A stretch of 39,338 nucleotides of DNA from a candidate division CPR2 bacterium GW2011_GWC2_39_10 (GCA_000993275.1 LBVV01000016.1:1-39338); one strand, 5' to 3'. Positions 14,816-22,588 are shown, counted from the first letter of the stretch. Notes: generated by a model from the sequence alone, not told the origin. Translations and numbers: made by a program.

Positions 14816-15421
14816 TTATTTTTTATCTTCTTTTTCGGTTTTTTCTTTTAGCTCTTCTTCCAATGCTTCCTCTTCGGCTACTTCATCAGTATCTTCGGAA
14901 ATTTCTGAATCCTTTTCTTCACTAACCTCTTTTAGCTCTTCTTTAGTTTCATCAACTTCTTCTTCGTTTGAAACCTCAGCCTTTGCTTCTTCTGTCTCAA
15001 CTATTTCCTCTACCTCTTCCGGCTTTGCCAATTCTTCAGGTTTTAATTCTCTTTCCTCAACATTTACGGCTAATTTATCAAACTGCTGCTCTTTCATCCT
15101 GGCCGCTTTACCTCTTAAACCCCTTAAATATCCAAGATAAGCTCGTCTAACTTTTGATCTTCTTAAAACTTCAATTTTGACAATATTTGGCGAATGAAGC
15201 GGATAAGTTCTTTCGACACCAACACCGGAAGCAATTTTTCTTACCGTAAAAGTGGCGCTAGTTCCCTTGCCGCCTCTAATTCTTATAACAACACCTTCAA
15301 AAATTTGGATTCTTTCCTTGCTTCCTTCTCTAACTTTTTGATGCACCCGAACAGTGTCACCGGATTTTAAATCGGGAATATTTTTTAAGTGTTTCTTTTC
15401 TACAACAGAAATCAAGTTCAT
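14816..15421 (-). CDS. rplS: Ribosomal protein bL19 with a long acidic C-terminal extension
   Basis: 201 residues. Residues 1-~112 are a standard bL19: [64 protein letters not shown] and [16 protein letters not shown]. Residues ~113-201 are an added low-complexity tail of Glu, Ala, Val and Ser. Bacterial bL19 is normally about 115-120 residues, so the tail is unusual; acidic tails on ribosomal proteins occur in some candidate-phyla lineages. AAGGAC precedes the ATG. Confidence 0.96.
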   Translation of the reverse strand: MNLISVVEKKHLKNIPDLKSGDTVRVHQKVREGSKERIQIFEGVVIRIRGGKGTSATFTVRKIASGVGVERTYPLHSPNIVKIEVLRRSKVRRAYLGYLRGLRGKAARMKEQQFDKLAVNVEERELKPEELAKPEEVEEIVETEEAKAEVSNEEEVDETKEELKEVSEEKDSEISEDTDEVAEEEALEEELKEKTEKEDKK

Positions 15422-15498
15422 AATTAGTCCTTTTTGTGCTTAAAGTCAGGTATTAGTTTACCCAAAAAAATGATGAAAGTCAAGGATAAATTTGACAC

Positions 15499-16629
15499 TT
15501 AAGATTCTTTTTTTGTATCTTCAGATACTTTGGTTTTTTTAAAAACAAACACGCCACCAGTTGCTAGTCCAAGCAGAATTACAGCAAAAGATCCAAGAAT
15601 GATAGGTGATTTATAGAATGGTTTATTTACCGTTTGGACCACATTAGTTTCTTTAGCCACAATTGAAAATTTTATTGAATCAGTTTTTTCAACAAATTTA
15701 TTATTCTGGGAGGCATCAATAACTGTCAACTCCAGTGAATGCGCGCCTATCCCCAAATCTTTGGTTAATTCATATGACCAATCTCCGTTTTTATCTGAAT
15801 AGGTTTCTGCCTCAAAAGGGTCTGAATGAAATATTAATATAACTTTTTTTGATGGATAGGTTTTTCCCCTAAAAACGATTTTTTCGCCCTGTTTTATTGT
15901 CTGCGTTAAATCTTTATCACCTTCATATTCCTTGTTCCCAAATTTAATTCCCAATATTTTCGTAGTGATGATTTTTTCAGGTGTCGGCGTTGGGGTGAGG
16001 GTTGGAGTGGGAGTAGGCTTTGGAGTGGGAGCGATAGAATGATTACCAGTATTTGTATTTGATACTGGAACTGAAGGCGTTGAAGTTGGTCTTGGAGTAA
16101 AAGTTACATAACTAGATGTGCCTTGACAAGCATCACCTTCAACTAATTTCCATGTGTTAGTATTGCCATAATCATATTGCCAAACTCCTAACTTGAAGGT
16201 AAGATTTTTTCTTTCAGCTACCGTGGATTTAATATAAATATAGTCATAGATTTCACTACCATAATCATTATATTGTCCACTAGTTTCTTCCCTTAAAAAA
16301 TATGCTTTGGCTTGTGTCGTAGAAATTGTATTACCGAAACCTGATGCAGTCATAATGACATAGTTGGATTCCGGTGGTGATCCATAAGAGGATAAAGTTG
16401 TGCCGTTTATAGAATTTTTATCAGGCATTTTACCGCCAATATGATAAGTAAATTTCATCTGTAATCTTATTGTATCCGACCCATTGGCAACTGCGGTTGA
16501 TTTATCCGCATAAATATGACAACCCGTTTCATTATTGGGCAAAGATATAAGCTGATCCGCCCTTGCTATTTGAGGACTGAAAAACATTCCAAATATAAAT
16601 AATATTGTTAATACTACTTTTCTCATCAT
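15499..16629 (-). CDS. Secreted, membrane-anchored surface protein with a Pro/Thr stalk
   Basis: 376 residues. A signal peptide (~1-24, VVLTILFIFGMFFSP...ARA) is followed by a ~150-residue beta-rich domain with two Cys. Then come a low-complexity Thr-Pro linker (~180-218, PTPKPTPTPTLTPTPTP), an Ig-like region (GKTYPSKKVILIFHSDPF...WSYELTKDLGIGAHSLELTVID), and a C-terminal membrane helix (~345-365) with a short basic tail. The architecture is that of a cell-envelope adhesin or structural protein; no specific family is recognised. AGGAG precedes two consecutive ATGs. It is the last minus-strand gene before the opposite-strand micro-ORF region. Confidence 0.8.
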   Translation of the reverse strand: MMRKVVLTILFIFGMFFSPQIARADQLISLPNNETGCHIYADKSTAVANGSDTIRLQMKFTYHIGGKMPDKNSINGTTLSSYGSPPESNYVIMTASGFGNTISTTQAKAYFLREETSGQYNDYGSEIYDYIYIKSTVAERKNLTFKLGVWQYDYGNTNTWKLVEGDACQGTSSYVTFTPRPTSTPSVPVSNTNTGNHSIAPTPKPTPTPTLTPTPTPEKIITTKILGIKFGNKEYEGDKDLTQTIKQGEKIVFRGKTYPSKKVILIFHSDPFEAETYSDKNGDWSYELTKDLGIGAHSLELTVIDASQNNKFVEKTDSIKFSIVAKETNVVQTVNKPFYKSPIILGSFAVILLGLATGGVFVFKKTKVSEDTKKES

Positions 16630-16702
16630 TCTTTCTCCTATTTATTTTTGTTTCTACATTAATAATAAAGGGAAAATGATTTTAGCAAAAGACTTAATTT
16701 CG

Positions 16703-16772
16703 CGTCATCCTAAATTTACCTGCCCATTCGAAGCATAGCAAAGGAGGATTTCAGGATCTCAGAGCAGGACCC
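16703..16772. repeat. REP-like dispersed repeat
   Basis: CGCGTCATCCTAAATTTACC...GATTTCAGGATCTCAGAGC followed by a TCTCAG/CTGAGA hairpin. It resembles the common GTCATCCT...TTTCAGGATC interspersed repeats. Confidence 0.5.
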
Positions 16773-16827
16773 TGAGACGAGGCAGACGAACTAAAAAGTA
16801 TGGCTTAACAAGAAGCCAGGAATTTTC

Positions 16828-16856
16828 TTGACGATTAATCAAGCATTTGCTATGAT
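16828..16856 (+). promoter_or_regulatory. Promoter of micro-ORF transcription unit 1
   Basis: TTGACG (16828-16833), exact 17-bp spacer, TATGAT (16851-16856) on the plus strand, opposite to all nearby genes. Predicted start near 16863. Confidence 0.75.
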
Positions 16857-16962
16857 CACCGTAACGAATACGAAAAAATCAGCACATTAAAAATCAACAC
16901 CTCGAATCATTATGCATATCAAAATAAATTGTGGCATTCGGATAAAAAAGGAGGGTTGTCGT

Positions 16963-17082
16963 ATGGGCATTTTGTACATCCTGCCAGCTGTTTATAAAAA
17001 TATTGCGGGATACAAAACCGTACCGTTCTTGCAAAACAGACAGCACAATTTTAAGACGAAAGCAGTCATCAAGGAGACATAA
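16963..17082 (+). CDS. 39-residue micro-protein, unit 1
   Basis: The ATG follows AAAGGAGGG at a normal distance, one of the best ribosome sites in the window. The product begins MGILYILPAVYKNIAGYK, hydrophobic then basic, and ends KTKAVIKET; no Cys and no recognised family. It lies about 100 nt into a transcript with its own promoter and a structured, terminator-like 3' end. It could be a real micro-protein, a toxin-like peptide, or a leader peptide that reports ribosome progress to the structure at 17153-17269. Conservation data would decide. Confidence 0.5.
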   Translation: MGILYILPAVYKNIAGYKTVPFLQNRQHNFKTKAVIKET

Positions 17083-17152
17083 ACCAATATTATTTCTGAC
17101 TTAAAGCGCAGAAATCAAACATCAGGTATCATAATCGAGGACTTTGTCTTTT

Positions 17153-17269
17153 GGGGGGGTCTATGCAGCAAAAATTGCAGCAACTTCGTTGCAGTAATTG
17201 CTAAACAATAAATATTTGCGAAAAAAACAACACCAAAGCAAATATCAAAACCAAGACCCCCTCTTTTTT
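17153..17269 (+). ncRNA. Three-way-junction RNA ending in an intrinsic terminator
   Basis: A closing stem GGGGGTCT (17155-17162) with AGACCCCC (17254-17261) encloses two further stems. One is AGCAA...GCAAC-TTC-GTTGC...TTGCT (17167-17202); the other is ATATTTGC/GCAAATAT (17212-17219 with 17238-17245). TCTTTTTT follows the closing stem. A 13-codon ORF (17163-17204, MQQKLQQLRCSNC) coincides with the first inner stem, so its translation would unfold the structure. Either a terminator-coupled regulatory RNA or a stable small RNA. Confidence 0.55.
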
Positions 17270-17274
17270 ATTAC

Positions 17275-17395
17275 AAAAAAGTTATTGCTCACAACCCTGC
17301 GTCTTTGCGAGTGAAACGAAGCAATCTCCTCTGCTTGAAACAAGATTGCCGCACTCTCCGGCGGCTGCCGGATCGTTCGCAAAAAAAAGTTATTG
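17275..17395. mobile_element. REP/MITE-like element with 13-bp flanking duplications
   Basis: AAAAAAGTTATTG occurs at 17275-17287 and again at 17383-17395. Between them, 17288-17382 holds an inverted-repeat unit that begins CTCACAACCCTGC, has TTTGCGAG...GAAGCAATCTC in one arm and AAGATTGCCGC...GTTCGCAAA in the other, and carries a CCGGC/GCCGG core. The direct repeats look like a target-site duplication. CTCACAACCCTGC also starts a short related piece at 39126. Confidence 0.6.
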
Positions 17396-17421
17396 ACAAA
17401 GGAGTAAAAAAGTAGTATCCT
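17393..17421 (+). promoter_or_regulatory. Promoter of micro-ORF transcription unit 2
   Basis: Perfect TTGACA (17393-17398), 17-bp spacer, TATCCT (17416-17421). Its -35 overlaps the right-hand 13-bp duplication. Predicted start near 17428. Confidence 0.8.
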
Positions 17422-17494
17422 GTTACGCAACAGTCGCTAGATAGATACTTGACTACTATAACTCGAAAACCAATATGAGCGGAGCGTGAATATT

Positions 17495-17638
17495 ATGCTT
17501 CGACCAGTAAATTACTTTATGCGTATATTCTATTGGATAATACTGCTTATTGTTTTTGCAACAGAAGATGCGCGGGCATCAAGCACCTATTCCGAGGCAG
17601 ATGACAGCGCTATAGAGCCAGATGTAGGATTTATCTGA
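17495..17638 (+). CDS. 47-residue signal-peptide-like micro-protein, unit 2
   Basis: Starts with an ATG ten bases after GGAG. The product has a short basic start (MLRPVNYFMR), a hydrophobic core (IFYWIILLIVFA) and a plausible signal-peptidase site after ARA. The remainder is an acidic 19-residue tail beginning SSTYSEADDS. This layout fits a secreted or membrane-held peptide. No family recognised. A 4-codon ORF overlaps its upstream region (ATGAGCGGAGCGTGA). It is the first ORF of unit 2. Confidence 0.5.
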   Translation: MLRPVNYFMRIFYWIILLIVFATEDARASSTYSEADDSAIEPDVGFI

Positions 17639-17681
17639 TAAACCACTGCAACCCTATACAACCGTTAAGGAGGTGAGCAAG

Positions 17682-17756
17682 ATGAAGTCCAGAGCTCCAA
17701 CGATGTTCTTAGGCAACAAAACGTCGATCCCCCTTATTAGAAGAAGAACAGCGTAG
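17682..17756 (+). CDS. 24-residue basic micro-ORF, unit 2
   Basis: Preceded by AAGGAGGTGA five bases before the ATG, a near-perfect anti-Shine-Dalgarno match. The product begins MKSRAPTMFLGNKTS and ends RRRTA. No family recognised. The strength of the ribosome site is the main argument for translation. Confidence 0.4.
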   Translation: MKSRAPTMFLGNKTSIPLIRRRTA

Positions 17757-17808
17757 CGCGCCGGCGCGCCGAGCAGGCGTAATGATCTCGAGAGAGAGGT
17801 CTGGAGGA

Positions 17809-17883
17809 ATGAAAAAGCGAAGACGTTGGCGCTTAGTCATGCCATTATATTACGTACAAAGTGCATGGTTAAGCGCGTATTGA
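17809..17883 (+). CDS. 24-residue basic micro-ORF, unit 2
   Basis: Begins MKKRRRWRLVMPLYYV, strongly basic then aromatic. GGAGG lies too close to the ATG for ideal use; GAGAGG further upstream fits better. It overlaps an AAGCG/CGCTT hairpin, so it could be incidental to RNA structure. Confidence 0.3.
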   Translation: MKKRRRWRLVMPLYYVQSAWLSAY

Positions 17884-17938
17884 TTTACGGTTATCGCTTG
17901 TAAAATCGGCCCTATACCGAAAGAAGGTGAGTCGATAT

Positions 17939-18001
17939 ATGATTGTATCCACCCACGCAAGAAAACTAATAATGATTCATCATGCTCCCGCCGGCGCATA
18001 G
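17939..18001 (+). CDS. 20-residue micro-ORF, unit 2
   Basis: AGAAGGTGA precedes the ATG at a suitable distance. The product begins MIVSTHARKLIMIHH. Its end overlaps a GGCGC/GCGCC hairpin. Weak candidate on its own. Confidence 0.3.
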   Translation: MIVSTHARKLIMIHHAPAGA

Positions 18002-18171
18002 GCCAGATAGCGCCTCCGCCACCGGTGAACAGGAGAATTTGTAAGAAGAATGCTGAGAAGAAAAAAATAATCCGATTATGTTTGTTTTGAGTAGCGAAAA
18101 AAAATAATCCAATTGCTCCCAGATGTTCGGCAACCTCATACGAGGCCCCTATTATGCGAGCAAAAAGGGCG

Positions 18172-18205
18172 GGATCCTGAATAAGAAATTCAGGATCCTT
18201 TTTTT
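18172..18205 (+). terminator. Terminator of unit 2
   Basis: GGATCCTGAAT (18172-18182) pairs perfectly with ATTCAGGATCC (18188-18198) around AAGAA, followed by seven T. The T-run overlaps the mnmA stop codon, so the two transcripts converge. Confidence 0.93.
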
Positions 18206-19223
18206 ATGCAATAATTCCCCCGCCTAAAACCTTATCGCCATCATAAAAAACAATGGATTGTCCGGGAGTAACAGCTCGAACCGGTTTATCAAATTTAAAA
18301 TATACCTTGTCACCATCAATTTTTCCTTTTCCTGAAATTTCTGCCATATTGTAACGGATTTTGGCTTTTGCCTTAAAACTTTCTTTAGTTTCAGAAAGCC
18401 AATTTAGATTTCCGGCCTCAACTTCGCCTTTTTCCAGATCTTTTTCATCACCAACCGTAATCGAATTTTTGGCCACGTCTATTTTTATAACATACTTCGG
18501 TTCTCCCCCCGCAACATCTATTCCCCTTCTTTGACCAATCGTATAAAAAGGCAAGCCTTTATGCGCACCAATTTCTTTACCGTGAATATCCAAAATTAGT
18601 CCAGGCATAATCCGAACTTTATCCAAGTGCTTTTTTAAAAAAGATGGATAATCATTATCCGGAATAAAACAAATTTCTTGAGATTCCGGCTTTTTGGCCA
18701 CAACTAAATTTTCCTTTACAGCGATAGACCTTACTTCATCTTTTGTTAAATTTCCAACCGGAAACATAATTTTAGACAAATTCTCTTTCTTGATACCGTA
18801 CAAAAAGTATGACTGATCTTTTCTCTCGTCTTTTCCTTTAAATAAATTTCCGCCTGAAATTCTTGCATAATGACCGGTCGCCAGATAGTCGGCTTCAAAA
18901 TTATCAATTTGCTGCAATAAATAACCAAACTTTATTGTCTTGTTGCATTTGACGCACGGGTTGGGCGTATGACCGTTTTCATACTCTTTTACAAAATCCT
19001 TAATTACTTCTTCTTCAAATTCTTTTGAAAGGTTAATTTTGTGATGTTCGACACCAATTTGATCAGCCACCTTTCTTGCTTCTTCAACTGTGCCGTTATT
19101 GCACTCCTCAAGCGTAAAAAGGCGCATTGTAATACCAACCACGTCATGTCCGTCTTTTTTTAGTAAAAAAGCTGCCACGGACGAATCTACTCCTCCGGAC
19201 ATTGCCACAATTACTTTAGCCAA
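18204..19223 (-). CDS. mnmA: tRNA-specific 2-thiouridylase MnmA
   Basis: 339 residues. PP-loop ATPase motif SGGVDS (9-14), catalytic cysteines Cys90 (TPNPCVKCN) and Cys185 (SQEICFIP), ATGHYAR and the PFYTIGQRRG motif are all present. It thiolates U34 of Lys, Glu and Gln tRNAs with sulfur from a cysteine desulfurase; iscS lies 4 kb away in the same direction. Its start overlaps the DHH gene by eight bases, so the two are cotranscribed. Its stop overlaps the T-run of the opposite-strand terminator. Confidence 0.97.
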   Translation of the reverse strand: MAKVIVAMSGGVDSSVAAFLLKKDGHDVVGITMRLFTLEECNNGTVEEARKVADQIGVEHHKINLSKEFEEEVIKDFVKEYENGHTPNPCVKCNKTIKFGYLLQQIDNFEADYLATGHYARISGGNLFKGKDERKDQSYFLYGIKKENLSKIMFPVGNLTKDEVRSIAVKENLVVAKKPESQEICFIPDNDYPSFLKKHLDKVRIMPGLILDIHGKEIGAHKGLPFYTIGQRRGIDVAGGEPKYVIKIDVAKNSITVGDEKDLEKGEVEAGNLNWLSETKESFKAKAKIRYNMAEISGKGKIDGDKVYFKFDKPVRAVTPGQSIVFYDGDKVLGGGIIA

Positions 19224-20232
19224 AAACTACCTCGCCAACCTTTAGCCTTTTAGATATAACTCCAATGGCTTTATTAAAATCTTTCTTTTTTACCGCCCCG
19301 CCGGCACGTTTTTCATGACCGCCACCAAAACCTTCAAAAAGCGAGGCACAGTTTATGGGGCCCTCGGACATGGCCCTTATTTCTATCCGTTCCTTAAATA
19401 TTTGATAGCAAATTACAATTTTACGATCATCTAATATACTGCCGATAGTTTTTGAAAGCATTTTTATTACGGCTGTTTTGGACGGACTTTTAACCTCAAC
19501 AAAGACGACTTCATTTTTAGATAACAATTTATCGATTTGAGTAATATTTAATTTAATTTCCTTTTTTATTTTTTCATAAGACTTAGTCAAGCTTCCGCCG
19601 CCAAGCAAGTTATTATAAAGATCATTAATTGACCTTGCTTGCAAAACAAGCGCAATAAGCTCATTTATAATATCGTTATCTTCTTTTGCCATGGCAAGGT
19701 AAGATATGGCGTCCGATAATTCGTCCGCTTTTTTCCTGTCTTCAATTGAGAAATGGTGATATTCGGGCCAATTGTTAAAAACGTTATCGCCCAGCACTCC
19801 AATTAATGCTAACCAATTAACTTGGGTTACCCGAAGTAAATCGTCTACTATTTTTGAACAAGAATATTTCATTGACTTTTTACCTTCTAGCTCAGGATTA
19901 ATAAAAATTTCATCCGGCCATTTTTCTCTGCCATCAATAAAAAGATGATGATCTACGGTAATTATTTTTGCCAGTTTTACAAGCTTTAAGTGCTGGTCCA
20001 AGTTGGAAGAATGATAATCTAAATTTAATATTAAATCCGGCTTAAATTTATTAATCCTTTTTAAATCTTTTGGTCTAAAGTCCCTATTTGGAGTATCAAC
20101 TGCAACCAACAGAAAGTTTTTTCTTTTGGTCGAATGCGTAACCATTGCCATAGAAGCAATGCCATCAGCATCCGGATGGAAACCAATAACTATTCTATTT
20201 GCCTCTTCGATAGCAATTCTAAAACTATTCAT
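19216..20232 (-). CDS. DHH-family phosphoesterase (NrnA/RecJ-like)
   Basis: 338 residues. DHH domain: IGFHPDADGIASMAM (17-31), a further Asp in LILNLDYHS, and TVDHH (92-96). DHHA1 domain: the C-terminal FGGGHEKRAGGAV. These give a two-metal phosphoesterase of the NrnA (oligoribonuclease/pAp phosphatase) or RecJ-like type; the length fits NrnA better than RecJ. Which substrate it uses (nano-RNA, pAp or cyclic dinucleotide products) cannot be decided here. It overlaps mnmA and the YdcF-like gene on either side. Confidence 0.88.
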   Translation of the reverse strand: MNSFRIAIEEANRIVIGFHPDADGIASMAMVTHSTKRKNFLLVAVDTPNRDFRPKDLKRINKFKPDLILNLDYHSSNLDQHLKLVKLAKIITVDHHLFIDGREKWPDEIFINPELEGKKSMKYSCSKIVDDLLRVTQVNWLALIGVLGDNVFNNWPEYHHFSIEDRKKADELSDAISYLAMAKEDNDIINELIALVLQARSINDLYNNLLGGGSLTKSYEKIKKEIKLNITQIDKLLSKNEVVFVEVKSPSKTAVIKMLSKTIGSILDDRKIVICYQIFKERIEIRAMSEGPINCASLFEGFGGGHEKRAGGAVKKKDFNKAIGVISKRLKVGEVVFG

Positions 20233-20818
20233 ATTTACCCGTCAGTTCGATATAAATTATTCTATAAGCCTCCTGCAACGTCAACTCAATACTGGCCGGG
20301 CTTTGCCACCAGCGGCTTTTTCTCCATGTGGAATCAACCGCGGAATGGTTAATAATTGTGTACTTTGAGCCAAAAACGTTATCGAAAGTCACCCGCGCTC
20401 TTTTTTGATGATAGGGCGAGGTCACCAAAATGAACTCCTTAATATTATTATTATCAATAATGGTTTTTACGTTTTTAGCATTTTGATAGGTATTTTCGGA
20501 TGTTTCATCAATCATTATTTTTGAAGAGTCAATACCCGCCTCAACCGCCATGCTTTTCATAACGCTTGCATTGGAAATTGGGCCTTTTTCGGCCGCGCCG
20601 GAAAAAATAAGATAATCCGAAAGGCCATCTTTAAAAAGTTTAATTCCCTCATTGGTGCGCGCTTTGGTTTCCCCGCCGGAAACAACAACAATGGCATCCG
20701 CTTTTTGTAATTGATCCTGCGGAGATAACCAAAAACCTAAAATTAGAACTAAGCCAGCAATAGACATGGGCACCAATAGTATTAATGATAATAAAATAAA
20801 TTTTTTTACTTTTTTCAT
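20225..20818 (-). CDS. YdcF/SanA-like (DUF218) membrane-anchored protein
   Basis: 197 residues with one N-terminal membrane helix (~7-30) and a DUF218 domain: ADAIVVVSGGETKARTNEG, YLIFSGAAEKGPISNASVM, DETSENTYQNAKNVKTI, and FILVTSPYHQKRARVTF. The family includes YdcF and SanA, which are linked to envelope integrity and, in some members, undecaprenyl-lipid metabolism. The domain should face outside the membrane. GGAGG lies upstream of the ATG. It overlaps the DHH gene by eight bases. Confidence 0.85.
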   Translation of the reverse strand: MKKVKKFILLSLILLVPMSIAGLVLILGFWLSPQDQLQKADAIVVVSGGETKARTNEGIKLFKDGLSDYLIFSGAAEKGPISNASVMKSMAVEAGIDSSKIMIDETSENTYQNAKNVKTIIDNNNIKEFILVTSPYHQKRARVTFDNVFGSKYTIINHSAVDSTWRKSRWWQSPASIELTLQEAYRIIYIELTGKYE

Positions 20819-20845
20819 CTTTCTCTTGAAATTTCCTCCAACATT

Positions 20846-21805
20846 TTATTCGGTAAATTCCTGGGAAAACATTTTACCATAAGGACCGGCATCTATGCAG
20901 CCAATTCCCACCTTACCAAAATTAGGATCTAAAATATTTGCCTTATGACCTTCGCTATTCATTAGCCCTTCATGTGCCAAATCGACAGTGGGTGCCAAAG
21001 CCAAGTTTTCTCCGGCATATTCATAGTTTATACCGGCTGTCTCCATCCGGTCAAATGGATCTTTGTTCTCCGGATTTATATGCGCAAAATAACCCTTTGC
21101 AAGCATGTCCCTAGAATGCGCCCTAGCCAAAAACCTTAAACTATTTTCCATCGAAAGCGGCTTAATCCCCCTTTTTGTCCTCTCCCCATTTACAAGTTTA
21201 AGCATTTCATCTTCTGAAGAAGCATCCACCGTAACAGCAGTAGTCTTAAAATTTAATTCTATTCTTTCATTCTCTTTTGGCTTTACCATAAAATATGCCA
21301 GCGAATCTTTAATTGCCCGACCAAAAAGTTTTTGAACATCCTGCTCGTAAACACTGGTTTGGGCCACGATACGGCTGGCAATTTTAGAATTTAAAACTTT
21401 CGACTTTATTAATCCTTGGACAGGCAAATAAGCAATTAAGGTTAAAGTTACCGCTATCAAAATGACGCCCTTGGCAAGAGAAGCAAAAATGCCGGTGATT
21501 CTATTTATTTTAGAATCAGTGATCTTTCGGTTGAATTTTTTATAGAAAAAATGAGCGCCAATCAGATAAATGGCGTCAAAAACTACCCAAATAATAAAAA
21601 ACGATAACAAATTAATGACTGATAGCGGCATTTTGGAAAAATATTTCGAAAGAACGGCGGCAAATGGCGGATACAAGGCAAAAGAAATTGCCAGTGAAAA
21701 AAAGAAACCAATAAGCTCTAGGGCAACTCTAATAAAACCGTAGTAATAACCAAGAGCCATATAGATAACCAGAACTATAAAGATGATGATGTCGACGATG
21801 TTCAT
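20846..21805 (-). CDS. CvpA-like membrane domain fused to a CAP/SCP domain
   Basis: 319 residues. Residues ~1-130 carry four membrane helices in CvpA style (DIIIFIVLVIYMALGYYYG, LSVINLLSFFIIWVVFDA, GVILIAVTLTLIAYLP). Residues ~195-319 are a CAP domain: LVNGERTKRGIKPL, ARAHSRDMLAKGYFAHI, YAGENLA, NSEGHKANILDPNFGKVGIGC, with the His-Glu-His pattern of the family. The CAP domain should lie outside the membrane. CvpA proteins are linked to envelope stress and biofilm, CAP domains to extracellular proteolysis or lipid binding. An AT-rich -10-like box lies very near the ATG, and no ribosome site is visible. Confidence 0.88.
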   Translation of the reverse strand: MNIVDIIIFIVLVIYMALGYYYGFIRVALELIGFFFSLAISFALYPPFAAVLSKYFSKMPLSVINLLSFFIIWVVFDAIYLIGAHFFYKKFNRKITDSKINRITGIFASLAKGVILIAVTLTLIAYLPVQGLIKSKVLNSKIASRIVAQTSVYEQDVQKLFGRAIKDSLAYFMVKPKENERIELNFKTTAVTVDASSEDEMLKLVNGERTKRGIKPLSMENSLRFLARAHSRDMLAKGYFAHINPENKDPFDRMETAGINYEYAGENLALAPTVDLAHEGLMNSEGHKANILDPNFGKVGIGCIDAGPYGKMFSQEFTE

Positions 21806-21844
21806 AGATTAAAATTTTATTTTAAAATCCTCTCATTTCAATGG

Positions 21845-22588
21845 TTAACTTACTAAATGTGACAACTCAAATATTACTAAAAATCCAAAAAGTAAAAACA
21901 TTGTTACTCTTCTGCCGCCTTCATCTAAGGCTTCGGGAATTAGGGTCTCTGAGACCATCGCTAAAATTGATCCGGCTGCAAGCGACAGGGCAAGACTTAC
22001 AACCAACGGGGATGCATTTTGAAATTTAACATATCCGAACACCGCAGAAATTGCACAAACCACGGTAATTAAAGTCCATAACGTATACATGAACTTTCGA
22101 CTCTTTTCCGCATTCTTAAGTCCATGCACTCCCGAAATCCCCTCCGGAACATTATTTAATAATACCGCTATAAGCATAAGTAAGCCCAGTCCTGCATTTT
22201 GGGCAACTCCAATACCAATAACAATCGCTTCGGGAATACCATCTAAAAGTGCTCCCAATGCAATGGCCTTGTCGTTTGCCAAAGCTTTAGCCCTTATTGA
22301 TTTTTTATGTTTTCTGTGAGACCCCCCCAAAATATCAACAACATAGTCCAAGACAACAAAAGCCGCACCTCCGGCGATAAAACCCAATGTCACAATATGG
22401 AAAGCGCCATTAGCCTTTTCATAAGCTTCTTCCATCAACACCGAAGCCAGCGTCGCAATTAAAACTCCACTGCCAAATGCCATAATACAAGCATTGGTAA
22501 TCCTTTTAAAATTAAAACGAATACCAAGATAGGCACCAATAAATAAACCGGAGCTTGCTACTAAACCATAAATAAGGCTCGTTAACAT
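21845..22588 (-). CDS. ZIP-family metal-transporter-like protein
   Basis: 247 residues with about eight membrane helices and a basic cytosolic loop (GGSHRKHKKSIRAKALAND) in the place of the His-rich ZIP loop. The paired ZIP helices are recognisable as LLDGIPEAIVIGIGV and LNNVPEGISG, but the usual His of HNxPEG is Asp-Gly or Asn here. Metal specificity is therefore doubtful. Transport of divalent cations is the family role. TACAAT sits six bases before the ATG with no ribosome site, indicating a leaderless mRNA. Confidence 0.8.
   Translation of the reverse strand: MLTSLIYGLVASSGLFIGAYLGIRFNFKRITNACIMAFGSGVLIATLASVLMEEAYEKANGAFHIVTLGFIAGGAAFVVLDYVVDILGGSHRKHKKSIRAKALANDKAIALGALLDGIPEAIVIGIGVAQNAGLGLLMLIAVLLNNVPEGISGVHGLKNAEKSRKFMYTLWTLITVVCAISAVFGYVKFQNASPLVVSLALSLAAGSILAMVSETLIPEALDEGGRRVTMFLLFGFLVIFELSHLVS

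Larger units (their letters stand above)
17756..18163 (+). ncRNA. Densely structured 3' part of unit 2
   Basis: In order: a 14-bp perfect palindrome GCGCGCCGGCGCGC (17756-17769), GATCTC/GAGGTC (17783-17800), AAGCG/CGCTT twice (17815-17834, 17871-17899), TCGG/CCGA (17906-17920), GGCGC/GCGCC (17993-18014), and TTGCTC/GAGCAA (18113-18163) enclosing CCTC/GAGG. AAAAAAATAATCC is repeated at 18061-18073 and 18098-18110. The density of hairpins and higher GC than the surroundings suggest a structured RNA as an alternative to, or together with, micro-ORFs. I could not match it to tmRNA, RNase P, SRP or 6S RNA signatures. Confidence 0.4.

Noticed and set aside
14790-15140. Ser-rich plus-strand frame
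   Set aside because: Antisense shadow of the acidic tail of rplS.
17245-17430. 61-codon minus-strand frame
   Set aside because: Lies across the REP-like element and the unit-2 promoter, no ribosome site; chance frame.
17428-18205. Possible tmRNA, RNase P RNA, SRP RNA or 6S RNA in the gene-free region
   Set aside because: The conserved sequence blocks of these RNAs were looked for by eye and not found.
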